Positions 24,461 through 35,074 are shown, counted from the first letter of the stretch. The stretch: DNA of 64,000 nucleotides from Chryseobacterium sp. SN22 (GCF_008329705.1 NZ_VTSX01000009.1:62001-126000); one strand, 5' to 3'. A program made the numbers and translations. The notes: a model not told the origin generated them from the sequence alone.

Positions 24461-24937
24461 ATGAGAAAGACAAAAGCGAAAAAAAGACCGTTGTTACCAG
24501 ATCCGAAATTTAATGATCAATTGGTAACAAGATTCGTAAACAACCTGATGCTTGACGGTAAGAAGTCAATCGCATTCAAAATTTTCTATGATGCATTGGA
24601 TATCGTAGAAACTAAAAAAGGAGATAACGAGAAGACAGCCCTTGAAATCTGGAAAGATGCACTTACTAACGTAATGCCTCACGTAGAAGTACGTTCCAGA
24701 AGAGTAGGTGGAGCTAACTTCCAGATCCCGATGCCAATCAGAGCTGACAGAAAAATTTCTATGGCAATGAAATGGTTAATCAAATATTCTAAAGCCAGAA
24801 ATGATAAGTCAATGGCTTTGAAATTGGCTAACGAGGTAGTAGCTGCTTCAAGAGAAGAAGGTGCTGCTTTCAAAAAGAAATCCGATACTCACAAAATGGC
24901 GGAAGCGAACAAAGCTTTCTCACACTTCAAATTCTAA
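24461..24937 (+). CDS. rpsG: 30S ribosomal protein S7
   Basis: 158 residues, the primary binder of the 16S 3' major domain. It has the N-terminal [19 protein letters not shown], the conserved [15 protein letters not shown], and [20 protein letters not shown] at the end. It lies 23 bases after rpsL and 6 bases before fusA. Confidence 0.98.
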   Translation: MRKTKAKKRPLLPDPKFNDQLVTRFVNNLMLDGKKSIAFKIFYDALDIVETKKGDNEKTALEIWKDALTNVMPHVEVRSRRVGGANFQIPMPIRADRKISMAMKWLIKYSKARNDKSMALKLANEVVAASREEGAAFKKKSDTHKMAEANKAFSHFKF

Positions 24938-24943
24938 TCTGAA

Positions 24944-27061
24944 ATGGGAAGAGATCTTAAATTTACAAGAAATATTGGTATTGCTGCTCACATCGATGCA
25001 GGTAAGACTACCACTACAGAAAGGATTTTATTCTATACAGGTGTAAACCACAAAATTGGAGAGGTTCACGATGGTGCTTCTACAATGGACTGGATGGAGC
25101 AGGAAGCAGAAAGAGGGATTACCATCACTTCTGCGGCCACTACTTGTTCTTGGAATTTTCCAACAGATCAGGGTAAGAAATTACCTGAAACAATGCCTTA
25201 CCACTTCAACATTATCGATACCCCGGGACACGTTGACTTCACCGTAGAAGTAAACCGTTCTTTGAGAGTATTGGACGGATTGGTATTCCTTTTCTCTGCC
25301 GTAGACGGTGTAGAGCCTCAGTCTGAAACAAACTGGAGACTTGCCGATAACTACAAAGTAGCAAGAATGGGATTCGTAAACAAAATGGACAGACAGGGTG
25401 CTGACTTCTTGAACGTTGTAAAACAAGTAAAAGAAATGTTAGGATCAAACGCCGTTCCAATCGTTTTACCAATCGGTGCTGAAGAGGATTTCAAAGGAGT
25501 TGTAGACTTAATCAAAAACAGAGCGATCATCTGGGATGAAGCAGGACAGGGTGCTACTTATGAAGTAGTTCCGATTCCTGAAGACATGAAGGATGAAGTT
25601 CTTGAATATAGAGAGAAACTGGTAGAAGCGGTAGCTGACTACGATGAAACTTTGATGGAGAAATTCTTCGAAGATCCGGATTCAATTTCTGAAGAGGAAA
25701 TCAACGAAGCGCTTAGAAAAGCAACTATCGATCTTTCTATTATCCCAATGACTTGTGGATCTTCTTTCAAAAACAAAGGGGTACAGTTCATGCTGGATGC
25801 TGTTTGTAAATATCTTCCTTCTCCATTGGATAAGGACAATATTACAGGAACAGACCCAAGAACTGACGCTGATATCGAAAGAAAACCATCTGTTCAGGAA
25901 CCTTTCTCTGCATTAGCTTTCAAAATTGCTACTGACCCATTCGTAGGTAGGCTGGCATTCTTCAGAGCTTATTCAGGAAGACTTGATGCTGGTTCTTATG
26001 TATTGAACACAAGATCCGGTAACAAAGAAAGAATCTCAAGAATCTATCAGATGCACGCGAACAAGCAAAACCCGGTTGAGTATATCGAGGCTGGAGATAT
26101 CGGTGCTGCTGTAGGATTTAAAGATATTAAAACAGGAGATACCCTATCTGATGAAAAGAACCCAATCGTTCTTGAATCAATGATCTTCCCGGATCCGGTA
26201 ATCGGTATCGCTGTTGAGCCTAAAACGAAAGCTGACCAGGATAAAATGGGTAATGCTTTAGCTAAATTAGCTGAAGAGGATCCAACGTTCCAGGTTAAGA
26301 CTGACGAGGCTTCAGGACAAACCATCATCTCCGGTATGGGTGAGCTTCACTTGGATATCATCGTAGACCGTATGAGAAGAGAGTTTAAAGTGGAAGTTAA
26401 CCAGGGTCAGCCTCAGGTAGAGTACAAAGAAGCTCTTACGCAGAAAGCAAACCACAGAGAGGTTTACAAAAAGCAGTCCGGAGGTAGAGGTAAATTCGCC
26501 GATATCGTATTCGAAATCGGTCCTGCAGACGAAGGTAAGACCGGTCTTGAATTCATCAACGAAATCAAAGGGGGTAACATTCCTAGAGAATTTATTCCTG
26601 CGGTTGAAAAAGGATTCAAAGAATCAATGAAGAACGGTCCTTTGGCAGGTTTCGAAGTTGAGGCGATGAAGATTGTCCTTAAAGACGGATCTTTCCACGC
26701 GGTTGACTCCGATCAGCTTTCTTTCGAATTAGCTGCTAAAATGGGATTCAAAGATGCGGGTAGAGCTGCGAAAGCGGTTATCATGGAGCCGATCATGAAG
26801 CTTGAAGTAGTAACTCCGGAAGAATACATGGGGGACATCGTAGGTGACCTTAACAGAAGAAGAGGTACGGTAAACGGGATGGACGATAGAAACAACGCTA
26901 AAGTTATCAAGGCTTTCGTTCCACTATCCGAAATGTTCGGTTATGTAACTTCTCTTAGAACTTTATCTTCAGGTAGAGCAACATCTTCTATGGAATTCGA
27001 AAAATACGAAGCTGCTCCTAGTAACGTTGCTGAAGAAGTAATCGCTAAGGCTAAAGGTTAA
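24944..27061 (+). CDS. fusA: Elongation factor G
   Basis: A 705-residue translocation GTPase. G motifs: [16 protein letters not shown] (G1), [11 protein letters not shown] (G2), [12 protein letters not shown] (G3), [10 protein letters not shown] (G4). Domain IV with GGRGKFADI and the C-terminal [15 protein letters not shown], then [10 protein letters not shown], are standard. Codon use is strongly biased. Part of the str operon. Confidence 0.98.
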   Translation: MGRDLKFTRNIGIAAHIDAGKTTTTERILFYTGVNHKIGEVHDGASTMDWMEQEAERGITITSAATTCSWNFPTDQGKKLPETMPYHFNIIDTPGHVDFTVEVNRSLRVLDGLVFLFSAVDGVEPQSETNWRLADNYKVARMGFVNKMDRQGADFLNVVKQVKEMLGSNAVPIVLPIGAEEDFKGVVDLIKNRAIIWDEAGQGATYEVVPIPEDMKDEVLEYREKLVEAVADYDETLMEKFFEDPDSISEEEINEALRKATIDLSIIPMTCGSSFKNKGVQFMLDAVCKYLPSPLDKDNITGTDPRTDADIERKPSVQEPFSALAFKIATDPFVGRLAFFRAYSGRLDAGSYVLNTRSGNKERISRIYQMHANKQNPVEYIEAGDIGAAVGFKDIKTGDTLSDEKNPIVLESMIFPDPVIGIAVEPKTKADQDKMGNALAKLAEEDPTFQVKTDEASGQTIISGMGELHLDIIVDRMRREFKVEVNQGQPQVEYKEALTQKANHREVYKKQSGGRGKFADIVFEIGPADEGKTGLEFINEIKGGNIPREFIPAVEKGFKESMKNGPLAGFEVEAMKIVLKDGSFHAVDSDQLSFELAAKMGFKDAGRAAKAVIMEPIMKLEVVTPEEYMGDIVGDLNRRRGTVNGMDDRNNAKVIKAFVPLSEMFGYVTSLRTLSSGRATSSMEFEKYEAAPSNVAEEVIAKAKG

Positions 27062-27078
27062 TATTAAATTAGATTAAA

Positions 27079-27384
27079 ATGTCACAAAGAATCAGAATAA
27101 AACTTAAATCTTACGATTACAACCTGGTAGATAAATCTGCAGAGAAAATCGTAAAAACGGTAAAGGCTACCGGTGCTGTGGTAAACGGACCGATTCCATT
27201 GCCTACCAATAAGAGAATCTTCACTGTGTTGAGATCTCCGCACGTAAACAAGAAAGCAAGAGAGCAGTTCCAGTTATCAGCTCATAAGAGACTGATGGAT
27301 ATCTACTCTTCTTCTTCTAAAACTGTAGATGCCCTAATGAAATTAGAGCTTCCTTCAGGAGTAGACGTTGAAATCAAAGTGTGA
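27079..27384 (+). CDS. rpsJ: 30S ribosomal protein S10
   Basis: 101 residues; hallmark [40 protein letters not shown] and the final [12 protein letters not shown]10 also serves as NusE. It is the last gene of the str operon; unusually rplC does not follow directly, since a terminator and a 9.6-kb accessory block intervene. Confidence 0.98.
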   Translation: MSQRIRIKLKSYDYNLVDKSAEKIVKTVKATGAVVNGPIPLPTNKRIFTVLRSPHVNKKAREQFQLSAHKRLMDIYSSSSKTVDALMKLELPSGVDVEIKV

Positions 27385-27406
27385 TAATTACACTTTGTAT
27401 GATGAT

Positions 27407-27447
27407 AAAAAATCCGTTCTTGCAAAGGAGCGGATTTTTGTTTTTTT
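27407..27447 (+). terminator. Terminator of the str operon
   Basis: Stem AAAATCCGTTC / GAGCGGATTTT with an 8-9 base loop and a long T tract (TTGTTTTTTT). A second hairpin, CAAAGTG / CACTTTG, overlaps the rpsJ stop just upstream (27375-27398). Confidence 0.88.
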
Positions 27448-27477
27448 ATTAATGTAAAGCATTTGTTAAAAGCAGAC

Positions 27478-28875
27478 ATGAAGAGAAAAGTTGAGAAAAC
27501 TGCAGAGCTATATAAGGTGTCGAAAGACTGCTATCATTATAAAGAAGGATATCATAGAGAAATAATCTCGCTTTATATTTATAACCCGGATTATGATGAA
27601 CTGCAGGACTCTGACAGAGAGAATCTTCTGCGCTTTGCCTCTTCATTTGAGTATCTTGAAACACTTGATGTCTCATTGTATGATTACAGGCTTTCCGATC
27701 TGTCTTTTCTTAAAAAGCTTAAATATCTTAAGAGCCTTACGTTGGACTGCGATTCACAGTTTGAGGATCTTCAGGGCTTTTTGCATCTTACCGAATTAGA
27801 ATCTCTCTATATAGAATCTTCACGAATCAAATCGATTGAAGGAATTGAAAGGCTGCAGAAGCTGCAGCATCTTGCTGTGGCATCTAGTCAGCTGAAAGAT
27901 ATCAGTCCTGTTCGAAAACTTTCCGCAACCTTGAAATCAATCAATTTCAACAGTAACCGGATTGAAGACATTTCATGGATCAGCTCTTTGAGGCACCTGG
28001 AATATCTGACGTTTTCCCAGAATAATATTTCCGAAATTCCTGACCTTTTCAATCTCGGGAATTTAAAAGAGATTAATCTGTATCACAATAAGATTGGCAA
28101 TATCGCTAATCTCAGGGGCCTTCCACAATTGGCATCGATTAATTTTTCCGATAACCTTATTGAGGATATCGGGAACATCCGGAATTTTACCGCACTCGAA
28201 AGTGTATATGTAAAAAGCAACATGATTCGGGACATCTCGGCTCTTTCAAATCTTGAAAATCTCGTGAACCTTGATATTTCCCATAATCAGATTAAGTCTT
28301 TATCTCCGCTGAAAGAACTCTCCAAACTTAATTATTTAAGCTGCAATCGTAATCTGATTGAGGACCTGAATACATTTGCTTTTAAGTCTCAGCTAAAGTT
28401 TTTATATGCAAATCAATGTGGCATCACCCGTCTTGATTTTCTGAAAAACCAAGCTGATGTCAGGATGCTGGAATTGGACGATAACTGTATTAACCGCCTT
28501 CCGCATGCTATCAAACTAAAAAAACTCGTCAGGCTTTCACTCCGTAACAATACGATCGAAAATCCTTTTCCGGTTGAAAATTTTCCTTCACTTAGAGAAG
28601 TGGATCTTTCAGGGAACCCATTTGGCGGCAAAAAGTTCTCGGCCGGTTCATTGGAACCCGGAACCGCTCTTCTGTACGAACTGTCCAAAAGAGGAAAATC
28701 CGCTGAAGGTCTGGTTTCAGCAATCAGCGAGGGTAAAGTTTCTCAGAACTCACGACTAAAAATCGACTCAGATGCAATTTTCCTACTCATTTTTGTTTTA
28801 CTGTTTTTTGCCATACTGATCATGGGGATTATCGTATTCATAGGATTGCTTATCGAATATTCCGGTCTTCCCTGA
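27478..28875 (+). CDS. Leucine-rich-repeat protein with C-terminal membrane anchor
   Basis: About 465 residues. Residues roughly 60-385 are 22-residue LRRs of the bacterial SDS22/internalin-like type (LKSINFNSNRIEDISWISS, LVNLDISHNQIKSLSPLKE, LNYLSCNRNLIEDL), about 14 repeats. A single hydrophobic helix lies near the C terminus (AIFLLIFVLLFFAILIMGIIV). There is no signal peptide, so the LRR domain is probably cytosolic and tail-anchored, an uncommon topology for bacterial LRR proteins. ATG at 27478 is preferred to a TTG at 27463. The partner of the LRR surface is unknown. Confidence 0.85.
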   Translation: MKRKVEKTAELYKVSKDCYHYKEGYHREIISLYIYNPDYDELQDSDRENLLRFASSFEYLETLDVSLYDYRLSDLSFLKKLKYLKSLTLDCDSQFEDLQGFLHLTELESLYIESSRIKSIEGIERLQKLQHLAVASSQLKDISPVRKLSATLKSINFNSNRIEDISWISSLRHLEYLTFSQNNISEIPDLFNLGNLKEINLYHNKIGNIANLRGLPQLASINFSDNLIEDIGNIRNFTALESVYVKSNMIRDISALSNLENLVNLDISHNQIKSLSPLKELSKLNYLSCNRNLIEDLNTFAFKSQLKFLYANQCGITRLDFLKNQADVRMLELDDNCINRLPHAIKLKKLVRLSLRNNTIENPFPVENFPSLREVDLSGNPFGGKKFSAGSLEPGTALLYELSKRGKSAEGLVSAISEGKVSQNSRLKIDSDAIFLLIFVLLFFAILIMGIIVFIGLLIEYSGLP

Positions 28876-28965
28876 CCCGGATTTTGGCAGTCTATTTTTA
28901 TTTTGTAACACAGACAAAAAATTTCAGAGTCTTATTTTATCTGTATATTCGTAAAAATTATTACG

Positions 28966-29802
28966 ATGAAAAAACTCTTGTTATTACTGGTTATGATCAG
29001 TATCACATTAAATGCGCAGACCCACCGCTTTATTTATGACCTGATGTACCGTCCCGATTCTACATCGGCAGAGGTACGAAAAACAAACTACTATCTGGAT
29101 ATCAATCCTGAAGAAACCTTTTATTACGAAAGGTCTTTTTTCGTTAGTGATTCAATCGAAAAAGCTACGGGCATGAGAATGTTTGATGGGAAGCTGAGTG
29201 ATCTTCTGAGTAAGAACTTGAAGACCGGACAGTATACGCTATTTACCTTTCAGGGTTTCGATCTTTACCAGCTAAAAGATAATCCCAAAATTACCTGGAA
29301 AATAGAAAAAGAAACCAAAGTTTCCGCTTCACTGCAGCTGCAAAAAGCAACTGCCAGATTTGGAAGAAGGAACTGGACGGCCTGGTTTTCGAAAGAATTT
29401 CCTTTTCAGGAAGGCCCTTACAAATTTCACGGATTGCCCGGGATGATCATAGAAATGTATGACGATAAAGAGAATTACCATTTTACCCTAAACAAATCAC
29501 AGAATTTTGCTGATACCCAACTCAACAGTATGTATAAAAACGCAAAAGGGCGGGGTGTCGATATTCCTTATTCCAAATACCAGTCGATGCTTTTAAGCCA
29601 TTACCGGGATCCGCTGAAATTTATAAACAGTAGTCAGATTGAAATCAACGAAGACCATAAACTGGGGCTGGATGACGGCCGGATTATTTATAAGCCTGAA
29701 GAACTCAGGCAATACAGTATTGAAGAACGGCAAAGAATTAAAAAGTACAACAATCCCATTGAGATTGATAAAGCTGTACGCTATCCTGAAATAAAAAAAT
29801 AG
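28966..29802 (+). CDS. GLPGLI family protein (copy 1)
   Basis: A 278-residue exported protein, signal peptide MKKLLLLLVMISITLNAQ. It contains the family signature GPYKFHGLPGMIIEMYDD, preceded by RNWTAWFSKEFPF. GLPGLI proteins are paralogous in many Bacteroidota; their function is unknown. Its N terminus (AQTHRFIYDLMYRPDSTSAE) is nearly parallel to that of copy 2 directly downstream, marking a tandem duplication. Confidence 0.92.
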   Translation: MKKLLLLLVMISITLNAQTHRFIYDLMYRPDSTSAEVRKTNYYLDINPEETFYYERSFFVSDSIEKATGMRMFDGKLSDLLSKNLKTGQYTLFTFQGFDLYQLKDNPKITWKIEKETKVSASLQLQKATARFGRRNWTAWFSKEFPFQEGPYKFHGLPGMIIEMYDDKENYHFTLNKSQNFADTQLNSMYKNAKGRGVDIPYSKYQSMLLSHYRDPLKFINSSQIEINEDHKLGLDDGRIIYKPEELRQYSIEERQRIKKYNNPIEIDKAVRYPEIKK

Positions 29803-29855
29803 TCACCGTCCTATCATTTATACTGCAGATAAATGGTTAAATTTAGTATTATGTA

Positions 29856-29885
29856 TTGCAAGGTTCTGTTTAATGTGTATCTTTG
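29856..29885 (+). promoter_or_regulatory. Promoter of GLPGLI copy 2
   Basis: TTG (29856-29858), 19-base spacer, TATCTTTG (29878-29885). It excludes the longer start at 29873, so translation starts at 29900. Confidence 0.7.
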
Positions 29886-29899
29886 CTAAAAATTATACT

Positions 29900-30733
29900 A
29901 TGAAAAAATTCCTGTTGCTGATAATTCTGTTCAGCTTATGCATGACCGCCCAAACCCACCGGTTCATTTATGAATATCATTTTAAGATGGATTCTGCTTC
30001 CGCAGAGAAAAGAAAAGTAAGCATGGTGCTCGATGTCAATCCGGAAGATGTTAAGTTTTACAATTACGATTTTGTTGTCACGGATTCTGTCAACAAAACA
30101 AGGGGAGAAAGTAATGTGATCTGGGACGATACCCCGGCTCTTATCCGCAAGAAAAATTCTACACTGAATTCCAATTACATGATGATCCAGAATATGTTTG
30201 TTGTCGACACGGACGATAAGATAACCTGGAACCTGACCGATGAGATAAAGACCATCGGCGGATACAATGTACAGAAAGCCACTACCCGATACGGGGGCAG
30301 AAACTGGACGGCATGGTTTACGAAAGACATTGCTTTAAGCGAGGGGCCTTACAAATTCAGAGGGCTGCCCGGGATGGTCTTTGAGATTTATGATGATAAA
30401 GACAACTTTAAATTTTCTCTGGTAAAAAGCTATAAGTTACCTAAGACCTATGAGACCCTGAGCATCCTTGAAAATCTTGGTGGCCAGAAACCTGTAAAAA
30501 TCAATGAATCCAGAGTGCGGAAAATGATGCTTGATTATTACAACGATCCGCTCCGTCAATTCAAAGAACATTATAAAAACAACATCAATCCGGATGCCCG
30601 TTTTATGGTGATGGGAATTGAAGTAAAGAGACCTGAGCAGCTGAAAGAATTATCGGACATGATGCAGAAAAACATCAGGAAAAATAACAACCCTCTGGAA
30701 TTGGATAAGATTATCCGTTATCCGGTAAAATAA
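29900..30733 (+). CDS. GLPGLI family protein (copy 2)
   Basis: 277 residues from the ATG at 29900; signal peptide KKFLLLIILFSLCMTAQ. Signature GPYKFRGLPGMVFEIYDD with upstream RNWTAWFTKDIAL. Paralog of copy 1 (both begin AQTHRFIYE/D after cleavage and end NNPxExDKxxRYP). It has its own promoter, so the two copies can be regulated separately. Confidence 0.92.
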   Translation: MKKFLLLIILFSLCMTAQTHRFIYEYHFKMDSASAEKRKVSMVLDVNPEDVKFYNYDFVVTDSVNKTRGESNVIWDDTPALIRKKNSTLNSNYMMIQNMFVVDTDDKITWNLTDEIKTIGGYNVQKATTRYGGRNWTAWFTKDIALSEGPYKFRGLPGMVFEIYDDKDNFKFSLVKSYKLPKTYETLSILENLGGQKPVKINESRVRKMMLDYYNDPLRQFKEHYKNNINPDARFMVMGIEVKRPEQLKELSDMMQKNIRKNNNPLELDKIIRYPVK

Positions 30734-30800
30734 TAATTGTGCTGTACCACATTTCCGGCGGAGTTTTTGATGCTGTTCCTGTGCAAAAAAATGAATACAG

Positions 30801-31301
30801 ATGTCAGCAAAAAACAAAAATATCTTTGAAAAGTTTTCCAACTGGTCAACAAAATTTACAGGCAGTTCCGCCGCTTTTATCGGCGCCACCCTAATTGTAA
30901 TCCTTTGGGCTGCTTCAGGACCGGTATTTAAATATTCCGAAACCTGGCAATTGGTCATTAATACCGGAACAACCATCATCACTTTCCTGATGGTTTTCTT
31001 AATCCAGAAAGCGCAGAATAAAGATTCCAAAGCCATACAGATCAAACTGAACGAGCTTATTGCCGCCCACGAAAAGGCCAGTAACAGAATTGTGGATATT
31101 GAAGACCTTACCGAAAAGGAACTCGATCAGCTTCACAAGTATTATGAAAAGCTTGCCGATTTTGCTGAAGAGGATGAAGATATCCATGCTTCCCATTCTA
31201 TCGATGCCGCGCAGCGCAACCAGGATTACAAAGATGAAATCTTTAGGAGGCACCATGATAAATGGCTTGAAGAGCAAGAAAAAAAGGAATCAAAATTTTG
31301 A
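30801..31301 (+). CDS. Low-affinity iron permease family protein
   Basis: 166 residues with two membrane helices (about 21-42 and 50-68; AAFIGATLIVILWAASGP, TTIITFLMVFLIQKAQNKD) and a charged cytoplasmic C-terminal domain (DSKAIQIKLNELIAAHEKAS). This matches the bacterial branch of the family named after yeast Fet4; direct iron transport by such short bacterial members is not established. The 3' end lies inside a bidirectional terminator. Confidence 0.85.
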   Translation: MSAKNKNIFEKFSNWSTKFTGSSAAFIGATLIVILWAASGPVFKYSETWQLVINTGTTIITFLMVFLIQKAQNKDSKAIQIKLNELIAAHEKASNRIVDIEDLTEKELDQLHKYYEKLADFAEEDEDIHASHSIDAAQRNQDYKDEIFRRHHDKWLEEQEKKESKF

Positions 31302-31310
31302 TTCCTTTTA
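31284..31310. terminator. Bidirectional terminator between iron-permease gene and the large secreted protein gene
   Basis: A palindrome AAAGGAATCAAAA / TTTTGATTCCTTT that contains the stop codon of the + strand gene and ends three bases before the minus-strand stop. Confidence 0.75.
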
Positions 31311-31312
31311 AC

Positions 31313-34015
31313 TTATCTCATAAAATACCCAAAATAAGAACAGCTTCCCATCAGGTCTTTTGCGGTCTCCGTATCGGCATATTGGCTTTTCAGTAAGGCG
31401 AAGTTCGTTCTGTACTTCTGGTTTTTGATCTGATCCAGCTGCTTTTGATAAGCATCACTTTTCTCACTGTATTTCGGATCCGAGTAATCGATGGCAGAAG
31501 GGTGTTTTGCTTCGTATTGGTAATACTTGCCCTGTTCTGCACTGGCCATCTGGAAAAGAGCCCTTGCTTTCTGTTCCCGGTTTGCGGAAAGGTCGAAGGC
31601 TTTTTTGTAATAGCCGATGGCAAGATCAAAATTATCCGGCTCGATGTAGGTTCGGTCCGGGAAGTTTTTGTAATAATACTGATATGGGTTTTTACGTTCC
31701 GTGCTCCAGAAATCATATTTTCCACCATTCGTATTGTCAATATCCATCACAAAAAGCTGACGGTAATAACCTAAGATCGAAGTATTGTACAGAAGGTTTC
31801 CGATCAGCTGGTTGGCGGTCGCCGCCTTTGCATCTTTTCCGGAGCCAATCCTTTTAAGCTGAAGCAAAGCATCTGCCAGCTCCAGTTTATTCATAGAGGG
31901 TTTGATAAAAGGAAATTGGGAATAATCCTCTCTTTTCATACTTTCCTCAGGCGTACTCTGGAAGCTTTCCCACACATTATGTCCAAAGACAAGATCTGAA
32001 ATATTGGTAAACCCATTATACGTGTTGGCCAGATATTGCAGCGGGGTTACTTTATTTGCGTCATTATTCCATTCCGTTCTTGGAAGTCCTTTAAAGCCTT
32101 GGGCTTTTGTATAATACGATTTTGCCTTTTCAAAATCTGCCTGGCGCATAGCACGGTCTCCGTAAATAACAGCGAAAAACGCATCGATGTTTCCTACATC
32201 ATCAATGTTTTTAGCAATGATCTGTTCTTCAAACTTTGTCTTACTGGGTTTTCTGTAGAAATCTTCCACACTTTTTACCAGGCTTGAATTCGGATTGTAC
32301 TGGAGATCGGAAAGTTTATTGTTCATCAGGAAAGATTTTCCGTCTTCGCCCTGCAGGAAATAGCGGTTGGCCAGAACATCCTTCAGAAAGTCTTTGGTAG
32401 AAGGCACTTCACCATAATAATCATCCGCCGTATCCGTACTGTCTTTTTTTACTTCCGGCTGATCAACGAAGTATTCAGCATAATCAGTCATTAAATGATC
32501 TTCGTATTCCGCATCAATCTTTGGCCGGGAAACAATATCATTAAGTATTTTCATTCTCTTGATCTGTTCCTGGTATTCCGGATTGGTGGTGGTAATGTCA
32601 TTTAAGATCTCGGTGCTGGCCTGATAATCTTTCTTTAAAAATTTTAAATAGGCATCGGCAATCTGCCAGTATTCATCTTTGGATTTTTCTTTGGCTTTAC
32701 CGGTGAATTTTTCCAGATCGTCCAGAAAGTCCTTGGTTTTGTCATCATACCAATAGTTGTTTTTACTGAATACCGGAATCCGGTTCGGGTTGTCCAGCAG
32801 TTCATCGTCGCTTTGGTCGGCTTTGCTTTCCAGTGAATTTTTATCTTTTTTGCTGCTGAAAAGATTTTTAAAAAACCGGACAATTTTCTGCCAGAAAGAA
32901 AGCTCTTCTTTTTTCGGTTCTTCAGGTGCGGCTTTCGCCTGATCCGGTGCTTTACCTGAAGTGGCGGTTTGGGTGGAAGCGTTTCCGTCAGTATCCTGAT
33001 AATAATAAATCGGAAGATAGCTTCGCTCCAGCTCATTGATGCTCCGGACAGCCATCACTTTTAAGATTTCCGAATCCGGATCGATCTCAAACATCTTTTC
33101 CATGGTCGGGATCGGGTTGTTGAAATCTTCGTAGCCCAACAGGAAATACGCCATGTTTTTCTCCTGATTGGTTCCTGCTCTTTTCAGGATATTATTAAAA
33201 GAAGCCGTGTCTGAAAGCTTCATCGATACAAAAGCGGATTCCTTACGGTTTTTGCTGTTCATGAACACCTGGAAAAAATTCCAGTTGGCATCACTTTTAA
33301 GATCCAGGCCACGTTGTGCACCCGCCAGTTGATCCAAGGCCATGAAATAAGCAGAGCCTCTTAACCTAACCGGTTCAACATAATTTTTAAATGCCTGAAC
33401 CGCAGCATCGTAATTTCTTGTGTAGTGATTGAAACGGACCAGCTGATAACCGTACCGCTGCTTGATTTCAGGATTTTTTGCCGCATTGTACAGAGAAGTC
33501 AGGGCGGCAATTGTTTTGCCGTAATCCAGCTCGGTTGCATTTTTGCCGCTTTCATTTTCCCTGTAATAAAAGGAATCTTGGGTCTCAACGTAGTTGATCT
33601 TCATATAGGGCTCAAGGTACTTGGCTTCGATCAGGTAATCGACCGCCTCACGGTATTTCGGATAAAAACCGGCACCGAGCTTTACCAGTAACTGGTTGGA
33701 TGGATTTCCTTTTTTAAGGGCATTCAAATCACTGATGTTCATCTTGTTCACCAGATAATCCGTTTCTGCGTAATTTAATTGGTTGTTAAAGAATTTTTTC
33801 CAGGTGTAGATATTGTCATCCGGAATCTGCGAAGGCTTGAAATCCGAATAAAATCTTGTGGAATAGCTGTGCAGAAAAGGAAGGTAGGATTTATCCCGGA
33901 TAATGCTCTGGGTAAAAAGATTGAAATACTCATAATCCGGATCCGACCAGGCGCAGGCGCGGGATTCCGTATAGAAAAGCGAAAGAACCGCAAGTGAAAG
34001 CAAGTACTTTTTCAT
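31313..34015 (-). CDS. Large secreted protein with helical repeat (TPR-like) segments
   Basis: A 900-residue exported protein (signal peptide to about residue 20, mature start near CAWSDPDYEYFNLF). It is mostly helical, with TPR-like pairs (ALTSLYNAAKNPEIKQRYG, YFMALDQLAGAQRGLDL, AKSYYTKAQGFKG, LAIGYYKKAFDLSANREQKARALFQMA). A low-complexity insert rich in Lys/Glu/Ala at about 345-400 (KAAPEEPKKEELSFWQKIVR) contains an amphipathic helix. No catalytic motif seen. It lies 81 bases behind a lipoprotein gene in the same direction with no obvious promoter between, so the two are likely co-expressed. Confidence 0.8.
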   Translation of the reverse strand: MKKYLLSLAVLSLFYTESRACAWSDPDYEYFNLFTQSIIRDKSYLPFLHSYSTRFYSDFKPSQIPDDNIYTWKKFFNNQLNYAETDYLVNKMNISDLNALKKGNPSNQLLVKLGAGFYPKYREAVDYLIEAKYLEPYMKINYVETQDSFYYRENESGKNATELDYGKTIAALTSLYNAAKNPEIKQRYGYQLVRFNHYTRNYDAAVQAFKNYVEPVRLRGSAYFMALDQLAGAQRGLDLKSDANWNFFQVFMNSKNRKESAFVSMKLSDTASFNNILKRAGTNQEKNMAYFLLGYEDFNNPIPTMEKMFEIDPDSEILKVMAVRSINELERSYLPIYYYQDTDGNASTQTATSGKAPDQAKAAPEEPKKEELSFWQKIVRFFKNLFSSKKDKNSLESKADQSDDELLDNPNRIPVFSKNNYWYDDKTKDFLDDLEKFTGKAKEKSKDEYWQIADAYLKFLKKDYQASTEILNDITTTNPEYQEQIKRMKILNDIVSRPKIDAEYEDHLMTDYAEYFVDQPEVKKDSTDTADDYYGEVPSTKDFLKDVLANRYFLQGEDGKSFLMNNKLSDLQYNPNSSLVKSVEDFYRKPSKTKFEEQIIAKNIDDVGNIDAFFAVIYGDRAMRQADFEKAKSYYTKAQGFKGLPRTEWNNDANKVTPLQYLANTYNGFTNISDLVFGHNVWESFQSTPEESMKREDYSQFPFIKPSMNKLELADALLQLKRIGSGKDAKAATANQLIGNLLYNTSILGYYRQLFVMDIDNTNGGKYDFWSTERKNPYQYYYKNFPDRTYIEPDNFDLAIGYYKKAFDLSANREQKARALFQMASAEQGKYYQYEAKHPSAIDYSDPKYSEKSDAYQKQLDQIKNQKYRTNFALLKSQYADTETAKDLMGSCSYFGYFMR

Positions 34016-34096
34016 TTTATGATGGTGTTTTTTAGTTTATATCTAATAGGTTTTATCTGAAAGATCAGCCATATGTTTATTTTGACATAATATTAC

Positions 34097-35074
34097 TTAA
34101 AAATCAAACGGCTGCCCTGTAACAAATTTACGGTCTAATTGATAATAAATAATATCGAAAGGCTTTATTTTTTTCTCAAGGAAACCGACGACGTCCTGAA
34201 GCTGCGCGTCTGAAATTTCTTCCACTTTAACCCTGAATCCTTTATTCAGGTAATGGCCGAAGTAAAATCCGTCTTTCAGGACTTCGGCTTCCGTATCGGA
34301 AATCTTTTTAAAGGATGGGTTTTCCAGGTCTTTTGCGGAGAGCGCGTTAATCAGCCGGTGCTTCCCCAAATGATTGGTTACAATGCCCCATGAATAAATC
34401 GGTAATGCAACCGCCATGCTTTTAACCGGATAATCTTCAATTTTTGAAAGATAGCTCTTCAGAATATTCACATCCAGGATTGAATTTTTGTCTGAGTCTT
34501 CCAGCGGGGAAGAGGTGGAGTAGCACATCAGGTACACCTTATCCACCGGCGGAATACCCATTTGCTTCTTATCTTTCACCTGATGCAGCCGGAGCGTGCA
34601 GGTAACGGATTTTCGTGAAATCTTTTTTAATTCATTTAAAAATTTAAAATAATCGTCGCGGGTACCGGCGGTCCAGTCACAGTCGATCTGAATTTCATTG
34701 CCTGTTTTTAAATGATATTCCGAAGACTTTTTCTCAATCAAAGTGTAGATGCTTTCCACCAGGAATCTGGTTTCCTCATGGGTGATGTTCAGGAATGTCC
34801 GGTTGGTGATGAAAACTGTCGGAATAATCTGTTTACCGGTGATGAAGCTCTTGTTTCTGGTAATCACCCCAACCGGCTGAAATTTTCCACTCATTTTATC
34901 CACATCAAAAAGCCTGGTGTACAGATAAGGAAGAGATGCTTTTTGCAAGGCGTCTTTTTCTGAACGGTCAAGGGAAAGATGGGTTTTCCAGTAATAGAAA
35001 GTATACCGGTGTTCCTGCGGTTTGCTACAGGAAACAGTAAGGAACAGAATGAAAAGAAAACGTAAAATTTTCAT
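34097..35074 (-). CDS. Lipoprotein with possible TIM-barrel (glycosidase-like) fold
   Basis: 325 residues with lipobox TVSC (Cys16). The segments IQIDCDWTAGTRDDYFKFL, VTCTLRLHQVKD and VYLMCYSTSS recur as beta-strand/helix units with acidic residues at strand ends, resembling DUF3142-like or GH18-related TIM barrels; this is a weak structural inference. It precedes the 900-residue secreted protein by 81 bases, so the two probably form an envelope unit. Confidence 0.7.
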   Translation of the reverse strand: MKILRFLFILFLTVSCSKPQEHRYTFYYWKTHLSLDRSEKDALQKASLPYLYTRLFDVDKMSGKFQPVGVITRNKSFITGKQIIPTVFITNRTFLNITHEETRFLVESIYTLIEKKSSEYHLKTGNEIQIDCDWTAGTRDDYFKFLNELKKISRKSVTCTLRLHQVKDKKQMGIPPVDKVYLMCYSTSSPLEDSDKNSILDVNILKSYLSKIEDYPVKSMAVALPIYSWGIVTNHLGKHRLINALSAKDLENPSFKKISDTEAEVLKDGFYFGHYLNKGFRVKVEEISDAQLQDVVGFLEKKIKPFDIIYYQLDRKFVTGQPFDF

